56,888 nt of DNA. Source: Novosphingobium naphthalenivorans NBRC 102051. GTDB taxonomy: Bacteria; Pseudomonadota; Alphaproteobacteria; Sphingomonadales; Sphingomonadaceae. Positions within the stretch are counted from its first letter, which is position 1. Each line of letters begins with the position of its first letter. Position numbers and translations under genes: made by a program. This document shows, piece after piece, positions 44,335-51,337 of the stretch. Below the pieces are notes generated by a model. That model searched no databases. It was not told the origin of the DNA and saw only the letters and a list, made by a program, of their open reading frames with translations. The stretch covers positions 1-56,888 of the forward strand of contig NZ_BCTX01000032.1 of assembly GCF_001590985.1 (NCBI RefSeq). The letters are read 5' to 3'.

Positions 44335-45659
44335 TCCGGCCTGCCCGCGATCTGCAGCCCAGGGCCTGGGCGACACTGGCCTACTTGTTCCTCACACTGG
44401 TGCTCGGCGGGGCGAGCGCGGCGGGCTATGCGGCGAATTTCCTGCTGCAGGTCAGCGGCGCATTGCTCGCCGGCTGGTCGCTTCTTGACCGGGCGGAACA
44501 GCGCCTCGGCAGATTGCTCGGGACAGCCCTCCTGCTCGGTGTCCTGCTGGCCGTTGTCCAGTTCCTACCGCTTCCCCCTTCCCTCTGGACGCGAATGCCC
44601 GGACGCGAAGCGGTGGCGCACGGCTTCGACCTGCTCGGCGAGCCGCGCCCCTGGCTGACGCTTTCCCTCGCCCCTCTCTCCAGTCTCGGATCGCTCGCAT
44701 GGCTGATCCCCGCAGCCGCGCTGTTCCTGGCCATGCGAGCGCCCGGCGCGCCCGCCTTGCGCTATGTAACAGGGGTGGTTCTGGTGGCCTCGGCGATTTC
44801 GCTGCTGCTCGGCATGGCCCAATGGATGACGGGGCGCTTCTACGTTTACGAGATCACCAACTTTGGCCGGGGGCCGGGCTTTTTCGCGAACAGCAACCAC
44901 CAGAGCAATCTGCTGCTTGCCGCCATCGTGCTGGGCAGCGCTCTCCTGCTGGAGCAGCGGCAGGCGCGAGATGGCCGCAGGACACTATCTGCCATCGCGA
45001 TCGTGGCCCTGCCGGCTTTCTACTTTGCAGGACTGCTCATCAACGGATCGCTGGCCTGTCTCGGGCTGCTTGCCCCCGTCACGATTGCCCTGATCCTGAT
45101 CGCGCACCCGGACTGGCGGGCCAACCGGGCCGTGACAGTGCTCGCCGTGGCCCTTGCTATCCTGTGTCTGGCCATTGCCGCCTTCGGCCCCTTCGCCAAC
45201 GATCTGGGCGGCGATACGGCGATTGCGGGACTCAGCCGGAAGGATTTCCTTGTGAAGGGCCTCGCGATCGCGGGCAAGTTCGCACCGTTCGGTTCAGGAC
45301 TGGGAACGCTGCCCACCCTCTATCCCTGGTTCGAAGACCCGGCGCTGGTAAGCGCGACTTACGTGAACCACTTGCACAACGACTGGCTGGAACTGATCGT
45401 CGAGACCGGCCTGTTTGGCGCGGCAGCCATGGGCGTGTTTGTCTTCTGGTTCGCACGGCTCGCAGGCCGCCTCTGGTTTTGCCCGGCGACGCCACCGCTC
45501 ATGCTGGCGCCACCGATTGTCCTCGCGGTCGAGTTACTGCACAGTCTGGTAGACTACCCGCTGCGCACAGCTGCTCTGGCCGGCCTTGCCGCAACCATGG
45601 TTGCGATCATGTCAAACGAAGAACAGGCGTCATCGGCGGCGCCTGCAGGAAAATCCTGA
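44331..45659 (+). CDS. O-antigen ligase / polymerase family membrane protein (WaaL/Wzy)
   Basis: This 442-residue protein has about 11-12 helices and a large periplasmic loop (about 330-370) carrying GLGTLPTLYPWFEDPALVSATYVNHLHNDWLELIVETGLFG. The NHLHNDWLELIVETG element is the signature of the Wzy_C/O-antigen ligase family. It either polymerises the repeat unit or ligates the polysaccharide to an acceptor. It starts at ATG 44331, overlapping the previous stop codon. Confidence 0.85.
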   Translation: MIRPARDLQPRAWATLAYLFLTLVLGGASAAGYAANFLLQVSGALLAGWSLLDRAEQRLGRLLGTALLLGVLLAVVQFLPLPPSLWTRMPGREAVAHGFDLLGEPRPWLTLSLAPLSSLGSLAWLIPAAALFLAMRAPGAPALRYVTGVVLVASAISLLLGMAQWMTGRFYVYEITNFGRGPGFFANSNHQSNLLLAAIVLGSALLLEQRQARDGRRTLSAIAIVALPAFYFAGLLINGSLACLGLLAPVTIALILIAHPDWRANRAVTVLAVALAILCLAIAAFGPFANDLGGDTAIAGLSRKDFLVKGLAIAGKFAPFGSGLGTLPTLYPWFEDPALVSATYVNHLHNDWLELIVETGLFGAAAMGVFVFWFARLAGRLWFCPATPPLMLAPPIVLAVELLHSLVDYPLRTAALAGLAATMVAIMSNEEQASSAAPAGKS

Positions 45660-45668
45660 AATGCCGGA

Positions 45669-45938
45669 TCAGGGGCTGACAGGCGGATGGTTGCCCGACC
45701 CGCCCGTTGCGAACGCCACGGTGAGCCCCAGTCCGGCCGCGCCCAACAGCGCGATCGGCATCCAGCCGCCCAACCTGCCGCCTCCGCCGTTGCCGTCAGA
45801 ACCGCCGCCATTGCCGTCATCGGCGACAAAATGGCTCACGCGGGCAGGAAGCTTGCCAAGGGCACCGCTGGCGCCCAGCGCCGGTGAAGCGATCAGCCCC
45901 AGAGCTGCGACAACAGCGATAGTTTTGCCGAATGTCAT
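45669..45938 (-). CDS. Small secreted glycine-rich protein of the EPS/lasso boundary
   Basis: This 89-residue protein has a strong TCGGAGGAAACC ribosome binding site. The signal peptide (about 1-22) is followed by a basic segment, an Asp/Gly/Asn-rich linker (DDGNGGGSDGNGGGG), one hydrophobic helix (about 58-79) and a short polar tail ending HPPVSP. Such small Gly-rich, one-helix proteins accompany sphingomonad polysaccharide loci, but no function is known to me. It is divergent from the lasso cyclase gene with 228 nt between them, and 9 nt from the end of the ligase gene. Confidence 0.6.
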   Translation of the reverse strand: MTFGKTIAVVAALGLIASPALGASGALGKLPARVSHFVADDGNGGGSDGNGGGGRLGGWMPIALLGAAGLGLTVAFATGGSGNHPPVSP

Positions 45939-46166
45939 GGTTTCCTCCGAAACGCTACCAAACCGGGACTGTATAGACTCCGGCTTATTGGCACACTCGC
46001 CTTCGAAAATCAAGAAAATGGGGCTACTCAAGCCAGTTCCCATATGTCCCCATACAGTCGCGAGCAAGCAGCCCCCTGCCCTTCACCATTCCAGCCACGC
46101 CAGAATTGAGAAAAACGGCCGCGATTCAGAGCTTCCCTGGCAGACCATGAGCACGAAAGGCAGTAG

Positions 46167-48080
46167 ATGAGCGCAATATGGGGCCTGTTGCGCTTCGATG
46201 GCGCCAGCGTCGCCCCCGGCGATCTCAAACGGATGGGGGCGGCATTGCGCGCCTTTGGCCCCGATGCCAGCGAGACACTGTCGCACGACAGCATCGGCCT
46301 GGGCCACAACCTTCTGATCGTGAATCGCGAAGACCGCTTCGAGGCACAGCCGCTGCACGACCACGAAAGCCGGCTTTCGATCGTCGCCGACCTGCGCCTC
46401 GACAATCGCGAGGAACTCGCGGCTGAACTCGGCCTCGAAGGCACAGCGAACTGGCCCGACAGCGCTTTCGTGGCTCCGGCCTACCGCCGCTGGGGAGAGG
46501 ACTTTGCCGCTCACCTGCTAGGCGATTTCGTCATCGCGATATGGGATGCGCCGCAACGCCGGCTGCTCCTCGCCCGCGATCACATGGGACAGCGGGGGGT
46601 CTATTGGCACAAGGCGGAAGACTTCTTCGCCTTTGCGCGCGAACCGGAAGCCTTGTGGCAACTCCCGGATATTCCGCGGTGCTACAGCGAGGCATCGCTC
46701 GGCCGCCTGATTACCTTGTGCCTGCTTCCACGCGACCGCATCGAACCATTCAAAGGCCTGCACTACATCGAACGCTCCACCCTCCTCATCGTCGAGGCCG
46801 ATGGCGCCATCCGCACACATCGCTACTGGCAACCGCAGGCCGCCGCCGAGCATATCGGGCGCGACGAGACCTATTATCGCGAAACCTACGAGCGCGTGCT
46901 GACCGAAGCGGTCTCATGCCGGGTGCGCCGGCTGGAAACCCCGCCCGCGCTGCTGTTCAGCGGCGCTTTCGACAGCGGCCTCGTCGCCGCGATTGCAGGC
47001 CCCATCGCTCAGGCGCGAGGGCACAAGGTCATTGCACTCAGCAGTGTACTGCCTCCGGGAGAAACCCGCCCAGGGCTGGAGGACGCGCGTGCCGCGGTCG
47101 AAGCCTGGCGCGATTGCCCCTGGCTGGAAATCCATCTGCATACCCACCAGGACAATCCTCTCTGGACGAACCCCGAAGCCTATTTCGCGGAATTCGGCAG
47201 CATTGGCCTGACCCAGCCCTGGCAGGGCGAATTGGCACAGACCGCATCGGCGTGCGGCGCAAGGCTGCTGATGACCGGGATGGGCGGCGACTACACCGTT
47301 CACCCGCGCGCACGCTGGATGCTCGGAAAATGGCTGCGCACGGGGCACTGGCTGCGTTTCACCCGTGAAGCCATGCTATACCGCCAGCGCTCCGGCCGGT
47401 CGCTGCGCCGGATCTGGAGCCAGCATATCGCCGGCTCACTGGTGCCGTTATCGTGGCAACGGCGGCAACAGCGCCGGCGCTTCGGTGCCGGCCCCGCATG
47501 GAGCCATACACCGATCGCAAGCAGTCTGGCCGAACGGCTGCTGGCAGAGGGAGAAATCGACGATGCGCGCGTGAGGACCGGCCGCCGCTTAGCTGCGCGC
47601 TGGCGCGACACGCTTCGCGATACAGTCGAATCGATCGGCATTGCGCAACTGCCCGGAGTGGCTGCGGCTGGCCGCCTGGGACTGGATTACTCCTATCCGT
47701 TTCACGACAGGCGCGTAGTCGAACTGGGACTGGCATTGCCAGACAGCCTGCTGTTTCGCGACGGGATCGATCGCTGGCTGCCCCGCACGGTTTTCGCCAA
47801 CCGCCTGCCGGCTGCCCTGCTTGCCCATACCGGCGGCAATACCACTCCGGGCCCTGACTATTTCCGCTTCGCCCAGGCCGCCGCCCCCGCCTTGCTGGAA
47901 ACAGCGCGGGCCATGGATCACGATGGACGGATCTCCGCTTATGTCGATCTGACGAAAGCAGAGCGATTGATCGCCTCGGCTGACGAACACAGCCGGATGG
48001 GCCACGACCGCCTCCTCAGCGCGGTACGGGCGCTGGTAGCGGTACGCTACAAACTATGGCTGGACGGCACGAACCGCTGA
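46167..48080 (+). CDS. Lasso peptide cyclase (asparagine synthetase-like, C protein)
   Basis: This 637-residue asparagine-synthetase homologue has a glutaminase-type N-terminal domain that starts MSAIWG. The catalytic Cys2 of true AsnB is absent (Ser2), so it cannot hydrolyse glutamine. The ATP-pyrophosphatase loop reads LLFSGAFDSGLVAA (about 262-275), keeping the SGxxDS phosphate-binding pattern. This combination is diagnostic for lasso peptide isopeptide-bond-forming cyclases, which adenylate the Asp/Glu side chain and form the macrolactam with the core N-terminus. AAAGG precedes the ATG. It lies tail to tail with the precursor gene (52 nt apart), on the opposite strand from the other lasso genes. 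Confidence 0.85.
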   Translation: MSAIWGLLRFDGASVAPGDLKRMGAALRAFGPDASETLSHDSIGLGHNLLIVNREDRFEAQPLHDHESRLSIVADLRLDNREELAAELGLEGTANWPDSAFVAPAYRRWGEDFAAHLLGDFVIAIWDAPQRRLLLARDHMGQRGVYWHKAEDFFAFAREPEALWQLPDIPRCYSEASLGRLITLCLLPRDRIEPFKGLHYIERSTLLIVEADGAIRTHRYWQPQAAAEHIGRDETYYRETYERVLTEAVSCRVRRLETPPALLFSGAFDSGLVAAIAGPIAQARGHKVIALSSVLPPGETRPGLEDARAAVEAWRDCPWLEIHLHTHQDNPLWTNPEAYFAEFGSIGLTQPWQGELAQTASACGARLLMTGMGGDYTVHPRARWMLGKWLRTGHWLRFTREAMLYRQRSGRSLRRIWSQHIAGSLVPLSWQRRQQRRRFGAGPAWSHTPIASSLAERLLAEGEIDDARVRTGRRLAARWRDTLRDTVESIGIAQLPGVAAAGRLGLDYSYPFHDRRVVELGLALPDSLLFRDGIDRWLPRTVFANRLPAALLAHTGGNTTPGPDYFRFAQAAAPALLETARAMDHDGRISAYVDLTKAERLIASADEHSRMGHDRLLSAVRALVAVRYKLWLDGTNR

Positions 48081-48132
48081 AACCGCTACCGACGTGAAGA
48101 CGGAAGGATTCCTTCTTCGCCCAAATCCGATG

Positions 48133-48291
48133 CTAGGAACCGGAAGCATAGTTGTTAGTCGAAGGACGGAGGGGGCTTGGACGGTCAATACTTGACGTAT
48201 AGTTCTTTGCCGTATTCCGCACCATCTCGGAGACGATGATCCTCGGCGCGACCCACGGCTTCTTCGAGCCCTCTTTTGGCGCTGTCTTCAT
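48133..48291 (-). CDS. Candidate lasso peptide precursor (A), 52 residues
   Basis: This 52-residue protein from the ATG at 48291 has a leader ending in PWVAPRIIVSEMVRNTA that matches the lasso recognition pattern: aromatic Trp13, Pro16 three residues later, hydrophobic I18, and Thr27 as the penultimate leader residue. The predicted core begins at Lys29. Its parts are KNYTSSID (ring, Lys1 to Asp8), RPSPLRPS, and TNNYASGS, ending in Ser24. A free Lys1 amine forming the lactam would be unusual, as Gly, Ala, Ser or Cys are common; Ala1 with Asp9 is an alternative. The C-terminal Ser is where paeninodin-type kinases act. Tyr3 and Tyr20 are possible sulfation sites. The ribosome binding site is modest (AAAGG at 13 nt). 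Confidence 0.7.
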   Translation of the reverse strand: MKTAPKEGSKKPWVAPRIIVSEMVRNTAKNYTSSIDRPSPLRPSTNNYASGS

Positions 48292-48359
48292 GCCGGAGAA
48301 CCTTTGCCTTTCCTCATACCGCAGCCCCCTATGCCAAATTTCCGGGCAATAATCAAAAA

Positions 48360-48382
48360 ATAATCCTTCGATATGGATTATA
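48360..48382 (-). promoter_or_regulatory. Promoter -10 and overlapping inverted repeat of the precursor gene
   Basis: On the minus strand a perfect TATAAT (48382-48377) lies about 85-90 nt upstream of the precursor start. ATAATCC (48360-48366) and GGATTAT (48375-48381) form a perfect 7-bp inverted repeat that covers this -10 box. It is the best promoter candidate for the precursor, with an operator or 5' hairpin overlapping it. No good -35 is visible, so an activator may be involved. Confidence 0.45.
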
Positions 48383-48414
48383 GACACTTAGGTTAAGGCA
48401 ACCATACATATCGT

Positions 48415-48452
48415 CACAATTCTCAATTTCCCCCTTCAAATCGAGAATTGTG
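48415..48452. promoter_or_regulatory. 10-bp inverted repeat upstream of the lasso precursor promoter
   Basis: CACAATTCTC (48415-48424) and GAGAATTGTG (48443-48452) are perfect inverted repeats around an 18-nt spacer, 124-161 bp upstream of the precursor start and 200 nt after the B2 stop. No T-run follows on either strand, so an operator is more likely than a terminator. The rest of the 360-nt gap (48292-48651) shows no gene, though an AGGAGGT lies on the minus strand near 48578. Confidence 0.5.
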
Positions 48453-48651
48453 CAGAGCGATTCCCCCTCACATCAGCTCAGTGTGAACATTTTTTAATTC
48501 AACCGCCCGGCAATATCAGCCCCTTCCTAGGGAGCATCGCCGGAACAGTCCTGGTTACGAGTCTGACACCTTGGAGCACCTCCTGCTTCACAAAGTGACA
48601 GCGGCCGCCATGACAGCGAGCCGAACGTCCCGGATCGACGCCGGAAATCCT

Positions 48652-49143
48652 TCAGGGCCGGTTTCGCCGGGGCACAAAGCAGCCGAGTTCCACCAGGCCC
48701 GGCGGCACCGGATACCCCGTCAGCCGCACATTCCCGGCATCGAGCCATGCATGTGCATCGACCGGGCGGGTTTCGCCGCGCGCCGCTCCAAAACGCATGA
48801 CACTGCCAATGCCGCGCCGCGCCAGCATGGCCTGCGCCGCCATCGCCTGCTGCAGGCAGACCGCCCGGAACGGCATGAGCGGCGCTGCCCTGCGCACGGC
48901 CCAGCCGATCGCGCACGCGCGGCGCCATTGTTCCGGCTCCAGAACCGCGCTGCATTCTGCGGGAATGGAATCCGGCGGCACGAAATCCCCGAAGCCCCGC
49001 GACAACCGGTCGAAAGGCACGCACCGCGAGGCGATGCTCGCCACAAGCAGGCTGACCACCGCCTCGGCGGCCAGAGCCTGGTTACGCAGCCCCGCCCGCA
49101 GCAGGCGCAGCCCCTTAGCCCGGATCGCTGACCGCCGCGCCAC
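48652..49143 (-). CDS. Lasso peptide B2 leader peptidase (transglutaminase-like)
   Basis: This protein is 163 residues from GTG 49143 (an ATG at 49170 with GAGG is an alternative; both overlap the end of B1). The B2 signature is clear: an N-terminal helix KGLRLLRAGLRNQALAAEAVV, the nucleophile Cys96 in PFRAVCLQQAMAAQAMLARRGIG, and His131 in DAHAWLDAGNVRLTG. The third catalytic residue, an Asp about a dozen residues after the His in McjB, is not obvious here; Asp135 is the nearest acidic residue. It cleaves the leader from the precursor once B1 presents it. Last gene before the precursor, in the same direction. Confidence 0.82.
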   Translation of the reverse strand: MARRSAIRAKGLRLLRAGLRNQALAAEAVVSLLVASIASRCVPFDRLSRGFGDFVPPDSIPAECSAVLEPEQWRRACAIGWAVRRAAPLMPFRAVCLQQAMAAQAMLARRGIGSVMRFGAARGETRPVDAHAWLDAGNVRLTGYPVPPGLVELGCFVPRRNRP

Positions 49144-49378
49144 GGCGCAGGAGTTCCTCAAGAAAGTCATCGACCTCGGACCGGCAGGTCTCGGCATCAA
49201 CCTCGAACTCTCCCTGCAGCGCCGCATAAAGCGCTTCGCGCGGCTGGGGCGTCTCGATCAGATCCCAGATCCGTGCCCCAACCTCGTTGAGCCCGAGATA
49301 AACGCCGTGCGCCGCGCTCATCATCATGATTTCATCACCGACGCGTGCGCTGAGCCAATCCCCATGCCGACTGATCAC
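49115..49378 (-). CDS. Lasso peptide B1 recognition protein (PqqD-like RRE)
   Basis: This 87-residue PqqD/RRE domain has three beta strands (DWLSARVGDEIMMMSAAHGVYLGLNEVGARIWDLI) followed by helices, with the usual VGARIWDLIETPQ motif. B1 proteins bind the leader peptide in the YxxP region and deliver it to B2. The GTG start at 49378 overlaps the upstream sulfotransferase stop (GTGA), so it is translationally coupled. Confidence 0.82.
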   Translation of the reverse strand: MISRHGDWLSARVGDEIMMMSAAHGVYLGLNEVGARIWDLIETPQPREALYAALQGEFEVDAETCRSEVDDFLEELLRRGAAVSDPG

Positions 49379-50316
49379 TCTGCCCGCCTTTCCTCCGTCG
49401 CGCCTGCGGCGGACAAGGCATAGCCCAGCCGCTCCATCATCGGCGCATGATCCTGTTCAATGCGTTCTACCTGTTCCGCCGTCAACTCGTCGGCCCAACC
49501 GCCGGCGATCCCCCGGCGAAAGAAGCTGCGCTTGCCGCGCGACGGCGGCGCCTCGCGAAAGCCCTTGGCCTGCTCCTGCGCCGTGAGTTCGGAAAAGGCG
49601 GCAAAGCGCACTGCACGGGCCACATCTTCTTCGCTGACTTCGACGCCCGCGAAAGCCAGAACCTTGCCAAGTGTCGCCGCCGTATCCGTGTAGAGATCCT
49701 CATAGCGCACGCACTGCACGGGGACATCGCGCTGATCGAGCCAACTGGCATTGAAGGCCGACCAGCTCAGCAACTGCTGGCGAAGCTGGATCGCCTGACG
49801 CCGGGGCTGCCCGCAAAACGCGCCATCCTGCTGACCCATGAGATCAACAGCCCCATCGATCGTCGAACCATTGTGGTTCGCCAGAGAAGGTGCGACGTCA
49901 CGTGGATCGCGCACGATCAGGATCGCCGCGTCGGCCACACGGCTGCCGCCAAGCAGGGGCCGGCCGTCCGGATTGACAGTCCAGGCGTCATGCGACTTGA
50001 CGAAATGGACCTGACCGACACGGCTGGCGACATCATCGCCGCCCTCCTCATTGTCCTCGTCCAGATCCACGCAGTCCTCGAACTCTTCCCGCTTGGCCTC
50101 ATAGACCATCGGGCGCAGCCGGTCGCACTCATCGTACGTCAGCAATCCGGAAGCGAACAGCATCGACGAATCGAACCACTCCCGGGAACTGGCAATGCCT
50201 GCACTCTCGGGAATGGCATTGATATCGGCCGGCTCCTCGCGTCCGAGATTGGCGATCAGCAGGCGCAGCCACGTATTTCCCGACTTGGGATAGGATGCGA
50301 GCCAGATCCAGCGCAT
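49375..50316 (-). CDS. PAPS-dependent sulfotransferase of the lasso cluster
   Basis: This 313-residue protein starts at ATG 50316, which overlaps the kinase stop codon (TGATG). It contains both cofactor loops of the classical sulfotransferase family (PF00685 type): 5'-phosphosulfate loop YPKSGNTWLRLL (9-20), almost the eukaryotic PKSGTTW, and 3'-phosphate loop ILIVRDPRDVAPSLANHNG, plus CVRYEDLYTD. It uses PAPS to sulfate a hydroxyl or amine. Sitting between the kinase and B1 genes with overlapping start and stop codons, it most likely modifies the lasso peptide. A Tyr acceptor is a reasonable first guess. Confidence 0.82.
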   Translation of the reverse strand: MRWIWLASYPKSGNTWLRLLIANLGREEPADINAIPESAGIASSREWFDSSMLFASGLLTYDECDRLRPMVYEAKREEFEDCVDLDEDNEEGGDDVASRVGQVHFVKSHDAWTVNPDGRPLLGGSRVADAAILIVRDPRDVAPSLANHNGSTIDGAVDLMGQQDGAFCGQPRRQAIQLRQQLLSWSAFNASWLDQRDVPVQCVRYEDLYTDTAATLGKVLAFAGVEVSEEDVARAVRFAAFSELTAQEQAKGFREAPPSRGKRSFFRRGIAGGWADELTAEQVERIEQDHAPMMERLGYALSAAGATEERRAE

Positions 50317-51242
50317 CACGCGGCCCGATCGAGCAGGCCGAGCGACGCCCAATGGTCCGCGAGCCGGTCAGCCGTCTTGTCCATATCGGCGAAAGACAAG
50401 GGCCGGGTCAGGTAATAGACCCCGGCACGCTGCGCGAGCGCCGCCGCCGCCTTGAAGTAGAGCGGTTGCTGGCCGAAAGCCCGCACCAGCCGGGGCCGGT
50501 AAGCATTGGTCCGGACGATCAGCGCGGCATCGACGATGTTGGGCGCAGTAATGCCCGGCGAATGGGGCGGGCGCTGTTCGCGCAGCGCATAGATGGCCGC
50601 GACCGGCAAAGGCGTTTCGACAATCTCGCGGGGATCGACGAAATATTTCTCGATCCGGTTGCGCACCGGCGCCCCCGATCTTCCGCCCAGTGCCATGGCA
50701 TCGATCGCCTGCCGCCAAAGCTTGTGCTTGCGCGCATCAGGCGCAATCCACGGCCGCCCTTCGCGCAGCGAAATGGCGCAGAAGTCATCGGCAACCAGCG
50801 CATGGCCGCGTTCGCCCAGCGCCGCGGCCAACGTCGACTTGCCTGCCCCTGAAGGGCCGCAGAACAGGACGGCTGCATCCCCGACTCTGGCCGCGCTGGC
50901 ATGCAGCAAGGGGTGCCCTCGCTGGTGGAGCAGAATACCGAACCCCGTGCTGGCCACGAAAATCGCAGCCTCCTCGTCACTGACACCGGGGGCGGGGCAA
51001 AACCGCAACTCACGCCCTCCGGTCAGCAACATGGACACGACACCGGGAATCCCGATCCGGAAACGATCCTGAGCCAATGCCCAGTTCGGTCCGAGAACCT
51101 GCGCGTCGTCAAACGCATCGGGAACTTCACCACGAACGATCGTAACATCGGGGGCTGCGTTTTCCGGTCCGTCGCAAGCCATCAGGCCGTGAAGCGCGAT
51201 TTCACTGCGCACGGACAATCCGGAAATACGGTAGCTCGCCAT
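50316..51242 (-). CDS. HPr-kinase-like protein of the lasso cluster
   Basis: This 308-residue protein is in the HprK C-terminal-domain family. It shows LLHASAARVGDAAVLFCGPSGAGKSTLAAALGERGHALVADDFCAISL: Walker A at 129-136 (GPSGAGKS) and an Asp pair at 152-153. It lacks the regulatory N-terminal HprK domain. In paeninodin-type lasso clusters this family phosphorylates the C-terminal Ser of the precursor, and the core here does end in Ser. A GTG at 51302 would add 20 residues; ATG 51242 is chosen. The gap to the ABC transporter upstream is about 95 nt. Confidence 0.82.
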   Translation of the reverse strand: MASYRISGLSVRSEIALHGLMACDGPENAAPDVTIVRGEVPDAFDDAQVLGPNWALAQDRFRIGIPGVVSMLLTGGRELRFCPAPGVSDEEAAIFVASTGFGILLHQRGHPLLHASAARVGDAAVLFCGPSGAGKSTLAAALGERGHALVADDFCAISLREGRPWIAPDARKHKLWRQAIDAMALGGRSGAPVRNRIEKYFVDPREIVETPLPVAAIYALREQRPPHSPGITAPNIVDAALIVRTNAYRPRLVRAFGQQPLYFKAAAALAQRAGVYYLTRPLSFADMDKTADRLADHWASLGLLDRAA

Positions 51243-51337
51243 AATCTTCGCTTTACCCCTCCGCGAAGCCCAGACTCCGCCGCGATCATCAATACCGGAC
51301 ACCCTTGCGGGAACTTCGTATCATTCGCACAAGTAAA

